The notes under the pieces: model-generated
Databases searched by the model: none
What the model saw: only the letters and a program-made list of their open reading frames with translations
What the model was told of the DNA's origin: nothing
Source of the DNA: Pararge aegeria
Lineage: Eukaryota; Arthropoda; Insecta; Lepidoptera; Nymphalidae
Direction of reading: 5' to 3'
Length of the DNA: 64,000 nucleotides
Assembly: GCF_905163445.1 (NCBI RefSeq)
Contig: NC_053202.1
Location: 3,968,001 to 4,032,000 of the forward strand
Made by a program: the position numbers and the translations under genes
Shown here: positions 53,841 to 63,840 of the stretch, piece after piece
Layout: each line of letters begins with the position of its first letter
Position numbering within the stretch: position 1 is the first letter of the stretch

Positions 53841-54165
53841 AAGTGTATACATGAATGAATGAATGAAATACACTTTATTGTACACCAAATTAAAAAAAAA
53901 TCAAGCATAAAAAAAAATACATATACACACGCCGTTATACTTCGCGTCGCTAGTCTGACTTAATACGACTAAGTTAAAAAAATGTTAATTAAATTAATTG
54001 CTTGTTATGGGTCCTCCAGCTCGAAGGAAGCCAGTTTCCAAGGTCCAAGCCGGCAACCTCAAGCAGATGAGCCTCGAAAGAGTTTATTATCTCCACGCTC
54101 AGTCCACTCGCACTGACGCGCCCAATTCCTTCCTCCCTTTGTGTACCTATGCAGCTAATATTATT

Positions 54166-54210
54166 ACTCTACGGAACTCTAAAAACGATTAAAACGAGCA
54201 GTATATTAAG
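54166..54210 (+). promoter_or_regulatory. Upstream block shared by the two peptide genes
   Basis: ACTCTACGGAACTCTAAAAA is followed by GAGCAGTATATTAAG. Both strings recur in order at 63047-63102 before the second peptide ORF. The first string resembles a dispersed lepidopteran repeat (TACGGAACCCTAAAAA), so it may be repeat DNA and not a promoter; TATATTAAG could act as a TATA element. Confidence 0.45.
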
Positions 54211-54261
54211 AATAATTTAAAGAAACTTTAATCACAAAAACTATATATTTAACTAAGAAAC

Positions 54262-54450
54262 ATGTCGCCTAAGCTCGATATTATAACGATATTATTGGCG
54301 CTGACTTTGATCATAATAAATGTTATATACGTTTCTTCTAAGACCATTCCATTGATAGGTGATTGCCCAGTTGGTTACATAAACTACTTGGGCGTTTGCG
54401 TCAAAGATAAGTCAGAGAAATCTTGGTTCTGCTGTTGCAGCTATAAATAA
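54262..54450 (+). CDS. Small secreted cysteine-containing peptide, 3' end replaced by a LINE
   Basis: The 62-codon frame begins with a hydrophobic signal sequence (about residues 1-26, rich in I and L), then GDCPVGYINYLGVCVKDKSE. It is related to the ORF at 63148: both have C-P-x-G-Y, six residues, C, x, K. I do not know the family; small secreted peptides of this size serve many roles in insects. The last dozen codons (SWFCCCSYK) come from LINE sequence that starts at about 54415-54430, so the natural end is lost. Whether the gene is still expressed is unknown. Confidence 0.5.
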   Translation: MSPKLDIITILLALTLIIINVIYVSSKTIPLIGDCPVGYINYLGVCVKDKSEKSWFCCCSYK

Positions 54451-55597
54451 TGATATGGCTGCAATTTCTGAGTGGAGCAGGCAATATGGGCTAAAGGTCA
54501 ATCCTGCAAAATCAAAAGCTATCGTTATTGGTAGCTCAGGAATGATCGCGAGGGTTGATTGGCTGAGCATTCCTTCTGTTATTTATAATGGCATCGCTAT
54601 TCCTTTTTGTGACTCTGTTAAAGATCTTGGTGTATACCTCGACCGGGAATTGTCATGGACAGCGCATGTCAAAGAGCTGAGTCAGAAAGTGTTTGTGGCG
54701 ATGAGCTCGTTGCGAAGGCTGCAATCATTTCTTCCAATTCCGACCAAAGTTATGCTAGCACATTCTCTCTTTCTATCTATTCTCGATTATGCAGATGCAA
54801 GCATTCTTAATCTGACCGAGGATCAGCTTAATAAACTTGAGCGTCTTCAAAATCTTGCTATTCGGTTCATATTTGGCCTTCGCAAATATGACCATGTTTC
54901 CGAATTTCGACAAAAACTCAAGTGGCTTCCTATTCGTCGTCGCCGGGATATGCATGTACTTTCTCTTCTGTACTGTGTGTTATTTCATCTAAATACTCCC
55001 TCGTATTTAAAAGAGAAGTTCACTTTTCTTGGTGAGCAATCTGGTGTAAGATCGTGCCGTGCGCTGACGCTGTGTATGCCTTATCATAGGACAAAATTTT
55101 ATAAGCGTTCGTTTAGCGTACGAGCTGTGGAATTGTGGAATGCGCTTCCATTGAGCATACGACGATCCAAATCACTGGCGATATTTAAAAGAGCAGTTAA
55201 GGCCCATTATATTGTTAACGACTTTTAATAGTATGTATATATGTACTTACTCATTTATTGTATGTTAAAAGTATTTAATTATGAAAGTGTTGTTATTATA
55301 TATATTAGTTTATTTTTATATTTATTTATTTATTATATTATTTACTTTTTATCTATTTGTGCACACTAGTTTATGTATTAGCATGTAGTTATTTGCATGT
55401 ATGTATTTTAATATTTGTACCACCAGCAGTCTATTCTCCTCTTTTTTTTCCTAATTCTAAGGTTGCCTGGCAGAGATCGCTATTAAGCGATAAGGCCGCC
55501 TTTTGTATTACTACTTCTTTCGATGTTTCTGTTTTTGTTATATTTTAAATGTTGTGGTATACAAATAAAGAGTTTAAATAAATAAAATAAAATAAAG
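54415..55597 (+). pseudogene. 5'-truncated LINE-K: reverse-transcriptase C-terminal half
   Basis: The frame runs from about 54420 to 55228 without a stop (the ORF from ATG 54455 is 257 codons). It starts after the catalytic YADD region: AAINNDMAAISEWSRQYGL, VNPAKSKAIVIG, KDLGVYLDRELSWTAHV, YADASILNL, LERLQNLAIRFIFG, then AVELWNALPLSIRRSKSL. This order is the thumb and connector region of CR1/Jockey-like elements. The 3' leader has GGTTGCCTGGCAGAGATCGC, then AAGCGATAAGGCCGCC, and ends AATAAAGAGTTTAAATAAAT. It cannot act alone, as it lacks endonuclease and RT core. Confidence 0.85.
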
Positions 55598-55860
55598 ATC
55601 AGCTTTTCAAAACCGTACGACGGTGTGATGAAGTTGAACGACCGGTTTTTTAACGTCCGACGCTAAAACGATGGGTGTTATAATTTGACGTGTCTGTGTA
55701 TGTGTGTGTGTGTCTGTTCCATAGATTTTCTCGAAGGAATGAACTGATTTTGGCTTTGTTTTTTTTTAAATTCGGTTGTGTGTGGGTTCGGCTACTACCG
55801 AGGGAATGGAAACCGTAGCTTAGTCGGGAAAGCACTCAGGCCGAATGGTTGAGGGTTGAT
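55598..55860 (+). repeat. Dispersed lepidopteran repeat after LINE-K
   Basis: AAAACCGTACGACGGTGTGA, GACGTGTCTGTGTATGTGTG and AATGAACTGATTTTGGC form a block that I recall as common in Lepidoptera. It includes a GT-rich stretch at 55688-55715. Confidence 0.5.
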
Positions 55861-56029
55861 ATTTGTAACTTTCTTCAAGTTTTTGAATAAATACATATAT
55901 AAAAATAAACATCTAATCTTGTGATGTAACATCTAATGGTTATTAATATTGTGTAATACTCTTTTATTTATTTCTGAAGTGGAATTTGTGAAGACTTTAT
56001 GTTGTTTAATAATAAATATATACATAATA

Positions 56030-56225
56030 TATAATGACTATATCGCCTAATGTAAGCGTAGCTTGTGTTATAAATAACATATATAAATACTTATAATATG
56101 CAGATAAACACTCAGGCACTGAAAACAATTCATGTTCATCACACAAACATTTTCCAGTTGTGGGAATCGAACCCACAGCCCTGTAGTCTAAAGCATGATC
56201 ACTACATTGCGCCAATCGGCCGTCA
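56030..56225 (-). repeat. SINE family S1, tail shortened
   Basis: TAAGCGTAGCTTGTGTTATA, CACTCAGGCACTGAAAACAA, GTGGGAATCGAACCCACAGC and GCGCCAATCGGCCGTC are present. The distal tail is missing. Confidence 0.82.
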
Positions 56226-56328
56226 AATAAGCAATAAAATGTAATATAATCAATGTGTTTTTAATTATCAATATAGGTACACTACCTACACAAATAAAAA
56301 TGCGCTTTGTGTTGGGAATATAATAATA

Positions 56329-56545
56329 CTAGATGTGCCCTGCGGCTTCGCCCGCGTAATTTTGGTAGGCGACACCTATAGTCATATTGAGATATTTTCA
56401 CCAACTTTTTTTATATTACGTAATTTTTTTTGAATGAAAAGTATTCCAAGAATACGTATACCAAGTTTCACGAAGATAGGTTCAGTAGTTTTCAGGTGAA
56501 AGCGTAACAAACAAACTTACATTCACATTTATAATATTACAGTTA
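56329..56545 (-). mobile_element. Non-autonomous Helitron, 3' end at the left
   Basis: ACTAGATGTGCCCTGCGGCT, then TCGCCCGCGTAATTTT, matches 32296 in the reverse Helitron end. CAGTAGTTTTCAGGTGAAAG and AACAAACAAACTTACATTC close it. Confidence 0.72.
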
Positions 56546-56569
56546 ATGTTCATCTTTATATTACAATTA

Positions 56570-56682
56570 GTTATGTATATATTATTTATAAAAATATTCA
56601 TCAGTCATCTTAGTAGCCATGCTTTTGTTATGGCTACTTTGGGGCTAGATGGCAATGTGTGTATTGTCGTAGTATTGTATAT
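56570..56682 (+). repeat. SINE family S1, tail only
   Basis: AAAAATATTCATCAGTCATC, GCTACTTTGGGGCTAGATGG and GTGTATTGTCGTAGTA. Confidence 0.75.
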
Positions 56683-56699
56683 ATATTTTATATGTGTCG

Positions 56700-56860
56700 C
56701 TATATATCTTATATATATATTTCTTGTGTGTATATCACTGAATTCCTCCTAGACGGCTGGAGCGATTTGAATGAATTTTTTGGTATACATTTGAGTGGCA
56801 CCCTGGATGGTTTAGATTCACAAATTAGCCCGACAGATGGCGCTGGGGACCGCTAGTATA
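56700..56860 (+). mobile_element. Short Helitron-like element, second copy
   Basis: It has the same unit as 28345-28498, with TTTCTTGTGTGTATATCACT at the left and GATGGCGCTGGGGACCGCTAGT at the right. Confidence 0.65.
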
Positions 56861-56874
56861 TATATATATATATA

Positions 56875-57297
56875 TAGCGAGAGTTCAAGGGAGCACAATC
56901 TCATTCTCGCTTATAAAGGTTTCTCACTAACCCGAGTTTCTCGCTAATGCAGGTACATGGGTAGCGTTTCTCTCTTATAGAGGTACGCAGAGCATGACAT
57001 ATATTCATGCACTATGTAATTTTATTTTATTTAGAACTTATTTACATTGGGTTCTGTTTTTGTATTTTGAATGTTTTTCTGTAACTCATAAATTTTGTCG
57101 AATATTGCTTGCTCGACTGTCGCTTATAGAGGTATAGATAAGTAGCAGTCTCACTTATGGAGGTCCGTGAGGGAAAAACGACTCTCTCTTACAAAGGTTT
57201 CTGTTTCTCGCTAATAGAGGTTTTGGGAGCTTAAAATGACGGGTCCTGGCTATTACTCTCACTTATAGAGTTTTCTCACTTACCCAGGTTTGACTGT
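56875..57297. mobile_element. pogo/Tigger-like MITE remnant with a repeated TTATAGAGGT motif
   Basis: The right end reads CTTACCCAGGTTTGACTGTA. Its reverse is TACAGTCAAACCTGGGTAAG, the form of a pogo/Tigger terminus inserted at TA. Inside, about nine degenerate copies of TCTCRCTTATAGAGGT occur in both early and late parts. The left end lacks a clean partner. TA microsatellites flank both sides. Confidence 0.5.
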
Positions 57298-57322
57298 ATA
57301 TATATATATATATATATATCTA
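57297..57322. repeat. TA dinucleotide microsatellite
   Basis: A TA run of about 24 bases. Confidence 0.85.
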
Positions 57323-57447
57323 TAAATTGTTAGAAATATTGGGTTAGGCTCACATAAGTTATTTATTTACTTTGTACCTCGAGATTTATTTTAGTTACCT
57401 ACTAGGTAAACATTTTTAATACTAATACTTTACTCTCGATTTATTTA

Positions 57448-57512
57448 AGTCGGCAGGTACTGTGATAAATTATAAGTACCTGACTTATAATTTATCACAG
57501 TACCTGCCGACT
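57448..57512. repeat. Perfect hairpin with 30-bp arms
   Basis: AGTCGGCAGGTACTGTGATA and ten further bases (57448-57477) pair exactly with 57483-57512 around the loop ACCTG. It is a single copy in this window. Confidence 0.88.
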
Positions 57513-57529
57513 AATAGGTTTGAATAGTT

Positions 57530-57677
57530 TTATATATATATTTCTTGTGTGCGTGTGTATGTCACTGAACTCCTCCTAGACGGCTGGACCGATTTGAATA
57601 ATTTTTTTGGTATGCGTTTGAGTGGATGGTTTAGATTCACAAATCAGCCCGACAGATGGCGCTGGGGTCAGCTAGTA
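57530..57677 (+). mobile_element. Short Helitron-like element, third copy
   Basis: It runs from TATATATATTTCTTGTGTGC to GATGGCGCTGGGGTCAGCTAGT, with a small internal deletion (GGCACCCT lost). Confidence 0.65.
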
Positions 57678-57914
57678 GTTTTATAAAGTTTAATTATCAT
57701 GCCTACACTTTAACCGTTATTATTATTTGTACACAATGGTGCTTATAACAACTTCTAGCAACTAGGTTTAATGTAAACGTGTTAATACTCATCTCCAATC
57801 TCGTTTGCACCTGCGACCTTTGTTATCTATAATTGTTCAAGGAATATTAATGAAAGTGATAACAAAATATGTGAACTCGGGGTAATTCCCAAACGATAAA
57901 AAACAATCTATACT

Positions 57915-58330
57915 TATAATAAAACTGTAACTGGAAGATTTCTGTACATTTAATATTTTTTGAAAATTTTGACCGGGGGATGCTTTATAATCGATACTGA
58001 GTCAAAAACAGATTTTCATTTAATTTTTGTCTGTCTGTCTGCCTGTCTGTTCGGGTATCACGTGAAAACTACTGAACGGATTTAAAGAAAATATGATATA
58101 GTGGTAGCTGATATTCCGGGTCAACATATAGGCTACTTTTTATCCCGATAGCTTCTCCCGGGAAATGAGATGAAATTTTTTATCAATTTTACTTTATAGC
58201 TCTGTTAAATTTGAACCGATTTTAATAATTCTTTTTTATTTGAAAGTCTATACTATCTAGCATGTATTGTGACATTTTAATGAAGATCTGGTAAATATTG
58301 TCGGAGATAAAGGACATAATTAATCATAGA
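57915..58330 (+). mobile_element. Helitron-like sequence, body only
   Basis: CTATACTTATAATAAAACTG, a TGTCTGTCTGCCTGTCTG tract at 58028-58050 and CACGTGAAAACTACTGAACG are typical of the bodies of lepidopteran non-autonomous Helitrons. A CTAG terminus is not seen. Confidence 0.4.
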
Positions 58331-58734
58331 TAACAGCGAGTCGCAAGGCATCTGGGACAACGATCCAATGCATGTGCTAAAAAAATAAAGATATGGAAGG
58401 ACCAGGTATTCACTTATTCACTATAATACCCACAATGTTCAGGATGGCACTTAGATCTTTCATTAATTAACAGTATTATTGAATCTAAATACCTAGTTTC
58501 TTAGCAGTAATTATTTATTCTCATGACTATTATTCTTCCTTCCTATTAAAGTATTCATTTTATTAAAGACATCTTTAAAGCCCACAAACCTGCTTTAGAG
58601 CAGTGTTGTGGGTCTGTACTCTATAAACCTGACTTCCCAAGGAGTGAAATAAAACAACTGGACTGACTGACTAATCCTGTATATTAAGCTTCTCTATAAT
58701 TCATATTACTTGTTACCTTCAAATGACTCTAATA

Positions 58735-58800
58735 CCAGTTCGGAATGCTGTCTTCGGCAGAGAAGACCACTGGCAAGAAACTCTAGCGTTGCTCTTTTAT
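58735..58800 (-). mobile_element. LINE-E fragment
   Basis: ACCAGTTCGGAATGCTGTCT, then AAGAAACTCTAGCGTTGCTC, aligns with 17231-17290. Confidence 0.5.
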
Positions 58801-59460
58801 TCAATCAATTAAAACAAGACTTATAAACACAATTACAACATTGTCATATGTTATAACGCTAGGCCCTTTGATACAAGACATATAAGACAGGTCAAACATA
58901 ACTACTATGATCACTTATAACATCAGGACTTTTGGAACAAGTTGTTTGTATACAGCAACCTCTGCTACATAAACTATCTGTGTAAAATATTGCTAGGGCT
59001 CCATATATGATACCTAAATAATCCAAAGGATGAGATATACTTATCTGATGCAACATCAGGTACAACCATAGTACCAACAACTTTTAACAACTTATCTCAA
59101 CACCATCACCAGTATATACGACTCTTTTTCGCCACAACAACATTTCGTTAAGTATATCGTTTCCATTATAAATCATCTATTCCCAATTTGTAACGTTCTA
59201 TCCACAATACTTTACTTAAAATCTCCTTTTCTCAATTCATTAATCTAAATCCGTGCTAACTTTTTTTTCCCGCCAATATATCGTGTCAAACTCGCGTCTC
59301 CCGCCATAGATCCTTTACTTTTATTTGACAATCTACTAAAGTCCATTATTATATTTTCAATACATTATCAATGAGTATACAAACTATGATTTGTTGATAT
59401 ATTTAATATAATCATCGGGTTCATCATAGATAAAGTGCTGTAATTCCCTATTTCCTAACA
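58800..59460. other. AT-rich intergenic DNA, nothing recognised
   Basis: No repeat family of this window and no convincing ORF. Confidence 0.5.
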
Positions 59461-59477
59461 CATGCGTACCATCCTAC

Positions 59478-59866
59478 TTATATTATAAATGCGAAAGTTT
59501 GTGAGTATGGATGTATGAGTGGATGGGTGTATGTATGGATGGATGGACATGGATAAAGTAATCAGTATTACCTACAAAAAAGTCCGGGAGGCTAAATGTC
59601 TAACTGTTAAGACACAATAACCGCTTTTTGTTATAATTTGTCAATCAAAACACGGGTACAATCTTTAGATGGTGACGTTCCTATCAGATCCTTATCCAAA
59701 TAAATAGTTTTAAAGTTAAAATTGATTATGTACCTGCAAATTCCTCTTTAAATTATTCAAATTGGACCTATCGTTTAGACGTTACGATGGGTAGAGAAAT
59801 GCTAAAAGATATTAAATCCGATAATAACCGATTTGATGCAGAGGAAGTTGCGCGGGTCACCTAGTT
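59478..59866 (+). mobile_element. Non-autonomous Helitron-like element
   Basis: The left part has ATATTATAAATGCGAAAGTT and a TGGATGGATGGA tract. The right part ends GAGGAAGTTGCGCGGGTCAC and CTAGT (59862-59866), the hairpin and CTAGT layout of Helitrons. T-runs follow. Confidence 0.6.
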
Positions 59867-59967
59867 ATTTTTTTTTTTTATAAATAGAAAAATATATTGC
59901 ATTAATAAATTCATATTAAATAGTATTAAAGCAATATGATTTGGGTCGGAATAATCCGACCTGTCCT

Positions 59968-59990
59968 GTGTGTGTGTGTGTGTGTGTGTA
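59968..59990. repeat. GT dinucleotide microsatellite
   Basis: A (GT)n run of about 20 bases between two TCCGACCTGTC / TCCGACTTGACC pieces. Confidence 0.85.
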
Positions 59991-60049
59991 TTGTCCGACT
60001 TGACCTGTCTCCGAATCGAAACGCCCACTTATTTTCGATGATGATGATT

Positions 60050-60330
60050 TCGATAACCTCCCTGGCGCAGCAGTGAGCAGTGGCAATTTGGGAATTTATA
60101 ATTTCTGAAATTGCTTTGGTTTGGCCTGTTAGGAGGCTGCAGTCGTGGCTAGTTACCATTTAATCGGCAAAGACGTGCCGCGTTTCGGTACGATGTCACA
60201 TTGTAACAGATAAGGCATATAGGATTAATATAATTGCCCTACTTCCTGACAGGTTAGACCGCTACCATCTTAGAATTCATATAGTTTTCATATATTCACA
60301 GACTTACTGGTAATGGAATAAAAAAATAAC
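60050..60330 (+). repeat. SINE family S3
   Basis: CTGGCGCAGCAGTGAGCAGT at the head is followed by GGCTAGTTACCATTTAATCG, AAAGACGTGCCG, GGTACGATGTC and CCGCTACCATCTTAGAATTC, and the copy ends GGTAATGGAATAAAAAAAT. Confidence 0.8.
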
Positions 60331-60334
60331 TTCC

Positions 60335-60415
60335 TTTGCCTAGTGGTAAGCATGTTCCACTGCAGATCAAAAGGTCCTTGGTTCGACCTCTGAGTCGTGC
60401 CAGTGAATAGGTACT
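60335..60415 (+). repeat. tRNA-like SINE head fused to a LINE piece
   Basis: TTGCCTAGTGGTAAGCATG (box A-like) and GGTTCGACCTC (box B) lie 40 bases apart, as in a tRNA. The 3' acceptor stem does not close and LINE coding follows within 15 bases, so this is a retroposon head. Confidence 0.5.
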
Positions 60416-60424
60416 GAGTTTTTC

Positions 60425-60545
60425 TATAAAGGGGGTCCCTCAGGGGTTAATTTTAGGACCTTTTCTGTTCCTCATTTACATTAACCTTCCTTATCTGGCT
60501 AAGGAAAATCACGGGACTGTATTGTTTGCTCATGACACATAACGC
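60425..60545 (+). pseudogene. LINE reverse-transcriptase core fragment
   Basis: The frame KGVPQGLILGPFLFLIYI, then HGTVLFAHDT and a stop, is the RT segment from the GVPQGS motif to the catalytic FADDT. Here FADD reads FAHD, so a catalytic aspartate is lost. Confidence 0.75.
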
Positions 60546-60882
60546 ATGTTTAAAATTAAACGACGCGAAACAACTCTCTCGCCAAGTTGGTAAAATAGCA
60601 GGAAAACTATATCTACCGCACAGCAAAATATTTCAATAAATATTTTTCCTGTTTTATATTTACTTAATTTTTATCTCGTATGCAGTTCGCGAACTATAGA
60701 TTACTAACGACCGGTCAAGGTTTTACGTGGAAACTACATGTAAGATCACGTATAGCTAACTAGAGTTCCGTATATAAATATAGGTATATATTTTTTCTAC
60801 AAATACCACTACAAAACCCTTGGCTGGTGTAATTGATGATGCAGACTTTCAATTACAGTTATAATTGATGGAACAAACAGAT

Positions 60883-61140
60883 GTTGATAAGTTGGCTCGA
60901 AGCAGGCGTTACTTTGCGGAATTCCATGATATATATGCAATTTATAACTCCTTCAATCCACACCAAACAGATCTTCGGCAATGTACCCTCTATGCATGTT
61001 CCGCTCCGAAACCGGAAGGTCCAGGAGATGTAGATTTTACATTTACTTTAATTGCACTTAACAATTATTCATTGTAAAGTCAACATCCTGCATTTCGCGG
61101 AGTATAGCATATTAAGCTTCATTTTCTTAATATGTTAATA
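60883..61140 (+). repeat. Dispersed repeat H
   Basis: GAAGCAGGCGTTACTTTGCG, AACTCCTTCAATCCACACCA, CAGATCTTCGGCAATGTACC and GTTCCGCTCCGAAACCGGAA, ending CATTTCGCGGAGTATAGC. Confidence 0.78.
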
Positions 61141-61144
61141 AGTT

Positions 61145-61340
61145 AAAAACCATCGCCTTTAAACAGAGCAACACTTCGCAGGGCACGCAAGGAATAAGTC
61201 CTGCAAAGTGCCGTCCCGTATTCATCAACCTGAGGCGTAAACGCTGGCAAACAAGCTCTTTGGACCGGAACACAACAATGCTGCTCGGCACCATCACTAC
61301 CCCGGACGCGCTGTACAACAGAAAGTTAAATCCCCCTGAA
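61145..61340 (-). repeat. Dispersed repeat C
   Basis: CCATCGCCTTTAAACAGAGC, ACACTTCGCAGGGCACGCAA, CCGTATTCATCAACCTGAGG and GACCGGAACACAACAATGCT. It is the best-preserved copy, read on the minus strand. Confidence 0.7.
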
Positions 61341-61669
61341 GTAAAATTCCCTTTGTGTTTCATGTCACTAGTCGATATTAAGAGATAAATAGATTTGTGA
61401 GCGCTGTGGTAAGTAGTAATAGCTAACCTATGCAACTTCATCTGCACAAAATCGGTTATTACAGGAAAACACAAATAAAATTACATTTTCTAAAAATGAA
61501 TCCTAGCTAGATCGATTTATCGCCCTCTATACTAAATTTCATGGAAATCGTTGGAGCCGATTCCGAGATTCCAATTAAATATATACAAGAATTGCTCGTT
61601 TAAATATATAAGATAAGATTTGCTGGGTTCATAATTTCATAATTCATAATTTCAGAATTATCTAGTCCA

Positions 61670-61795
61670 GCTAGCTGGCAATTAAAAGTTGCGGTACGAT
61701 GTCGCGTGGAAAGTGATAACTGCCATATCCCAAACAGGTTAGTCCGCTACCGTCTTAGAGCATCATCACATGATGGGAAGTCTTTTGGACTGGTG
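61670..61795 (+). repeat. SINE family S3, 3' part
   Basis: GTTGCGGTACGATGTCGCGT, CCAAACAGGTTAGTCCGCTA and CCGTCTTAGAGCATCATCAC. Confidence 0.7.
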
Positions 61796-61959
61796 ATAAA
61801 ATATATAGATAGTTCATATATACACAGTATATGTATACTCTTTGTATTGATGTTTTGTTTTAATACATATTATTATAATTGCTATAGAAGAGCGGGGCTT
61901 TCTGACACTCAACGCTTTATTATATTTGTATATTTGTAAAGGACATTGCCCATTTTCTT

Positions 61960-62740
61960 AGAAGCTTTGGGCCCCTAATGACATTATGTTATGTCACGGT
62001 GGTTTTAATTTTATTACGTAGAAAAACAATTACCGTTCATTAAAAATTCTGCAAACTATTTAAATTCATCCCAGGTTTAAGAGAAATCTTTTTGTTTAAG
62101 TTGCTGAAATTAATGTTATATCTTATTATTATCTATGATGTAACATAAAAACAATTTGCCGAAACCGGCCGAATGTTTATATATTTTGTTGCTAGATATA
62201 ACTATTCTGACACTCCATTTTTGAAATCGATTTTGGAGTCGTTTTTATTATTAAATAATATCGTAATTAGTGGTCATTATTGCATTATTTTTTAAGGAAA
62301 AATGATATTTGAATCATTAAAGCTTCATTTGGTTAGAAAAAGGTTAGCTTAGGACGTAATTATTCAAGCAATTTTCGGTTTCACGTGATCCGTTCAACCA
62401 AGTAGTTAGATATTTTATTATTATTTTGAAGTTGGAATAAATGTAAGTAATCATTTTTATTAGTCAAAAAGTATCGTAATTTTTGAAATTTAATAAATAA
62501 TTGATTGAAATACAGCTCCGATATCTGGCAACATATAGTTTCTATTTTGTAGGTTGGCGGTTGTGCAAAATAATTTAGTCAATTAATCAATTATTTATTG
62601 AGTTTTTTAATGGTAGGGTAAAAGAAATGTTGATAAAAAACAAATAAACATAAAGAAATCAGACATTTTTTTTTTTGGATTAATTATACATGTGACACGC
62701 CGCCAAATCCTGGGCCTGTCCACGGGCAATGTCCTTTTCT
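61960..62740. other. AT-rich intergenic DNA, nothing recognised
   Basis: No ORF with a signature and no clear repeat. Confidence 0.5.
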
Positions 62741-62744
62741 ATTT

Positions 62745-62952
62745 TGTCTTTTGTCAGGCTTAACACTTACATCTCAAATTGATGGACACAGGTCGGCATG
62801 TTGTAGGACGTTCTCCTTGCATGCCTTGCGAAGTGTTGCTCTGTTTATAGGCGACGGTTTTCCACTTACCATCAAGTAGGGTCATCTGCTTGGTCCGTCA
62901 ATTATTACTGTACAAAAAAAACATTCATTCATTCATTCATTCATTCATTACT
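62745..62952 (+). repeat. Repeat C 3' part followed by an ATTC microsatellite
   Basis: GATGGACACAGGTCGGCATG, CATGCCTTGCGAAGTGTTGC, TCTGTTTATAGGCGACGGTT and CTGCTTGGTCCGTCAATTAT, then about seven CATT units at 62923-62950. Confidence 0.7.
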
Positions 62953-63046
62953 ACTCTTCAGCGATATATTGATACCACTTTGCTTCTTACCGAAATAAAC
63001 CATTTTTTTTGTTCACCCACTGGCCTAAGGAAATTTCACTTCAAGA

Positions 63047-63102
63047 ACTCTACGGAACTCTAAAAACCAACAATAGGTACCTATAGCGAGGAGTATATTA
63101 AG
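63047..63102 (+). promoter_or_regulatory. Upstream block shared with the first peptide gene
   Basis: ACTCTACGGAACTCTAAAAA at 63047-63066 and GAGGAGTATATTAAG at 63088-63102 match 54166-54210, with 11 extra bases between the two parts. Confidence 0.45.
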
Positions 63103-63147
63103 ATGGATTGCTTCCATTCACAGCACAACAAGATAAAATTGAGCATC

Positions 63148-63300
63148 ATGTCGTCAAAATTCATGTTAACGTTATTATTCGCACTCATTTTCATCGTACA
63201 AGTGTACGTTTGTTCACCGGAGTGTCAACGGTTCAGGCTCCAATGCCCACCGGGATACGAGCTGTTCCAAAAGTTTTGCTTTAAAAAAAAAATTAATTAA
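63148..63300 (+). CDS. Small secreted cysteine-containing peptide
   Basis: A 50-codon frame. I choose ATG 63148 because it aligns with the start of the paralogous ORF at 54262 (ATGTCG in both); an in-frame ATG at 63103 would put 15 polar residues before the signal. Residues 1-23 are a clear signal peptide (LTLLFALIFIVQVYVCS). The mature part is about 27 residues, with cysteines in PECQRF, QCPPGY and KFCFKKK, and a basic end. The C-P-x-G-Y, six residues, C, x, K pattern is shared with the first copy. The family and role are unknown; I cannot tell whether the ORF is a whole gene or its first exon. Confidence 0.5.
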   Translation: MSSKFMLTLLFALIFIVQVYVCSPECQRFRLQCPPGYELFQKFCFKKKIN

Positions 63301-63524
63301 TCGAAAGATAAAACATTATCATCACAATCAACAACCCGTACAACAACTGCTGAACTAACTGCTGAATTACCCACCCGAACGTAACTATAAATCGATGAGC
63401 GCTGGCTGTTTGCACGAAAATGTCACTCATTGTCACGTTCCACCTGAGCTGAGCATGCGCAGAAAAAGCGATAGAAACGCAAGGTCAGCCTAAGCGTTTG
63501 GCTGTGACACATCAATCTCTTTTC

Positions 63525-63840
63525 TAATAACGACAGGCCAGCGCTTGACGACCATCGTGCCTGTAAGAATGCTGTGATAAGGCACCCTGACATATTGACC
63601 AGTTTTACGTGGCAAGAAAAAAATTTTGCCAGGAAGGCGTTCCACATCTTAGCGGTACGTATCAGAAACATGGATATTCAAAGTTTCATACATATCAACC
63701 ACTTAAGAATGCCACCGCTCAACGCGTCTCGCTGTTCTGTGGGAGAATGGAGACGGTGGAACAAGATTGTGAAGTTCCTGAGCACAATCACCGAAGCTAC
63801 ATCCTGTAAAAAACCAATAAACAGGCAAAATTTGCGTCAG
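63525..63840. repeat. Dispersed repeat D
   Basis: GCGCTTGACGACCATCGTGC, GGAAGGCGTTCCACATCTTA, ATCAGAAACATGGATATTCA, TGCCACCGCTCAACGCGTCT and GGTGGAACAAGATTGTGAAG. The two overlapping plus ORFs are repeat-derived. Confidence 0.7.

Noticed and set aside
54400..55650. A native C-terminus for the first peptide resuming after the LINE
   Set aside because: A frame can be drawn across the LINE from an AAAGAT string, but the sequence after it looks like a dispersed repeat, so the match is probably chance.
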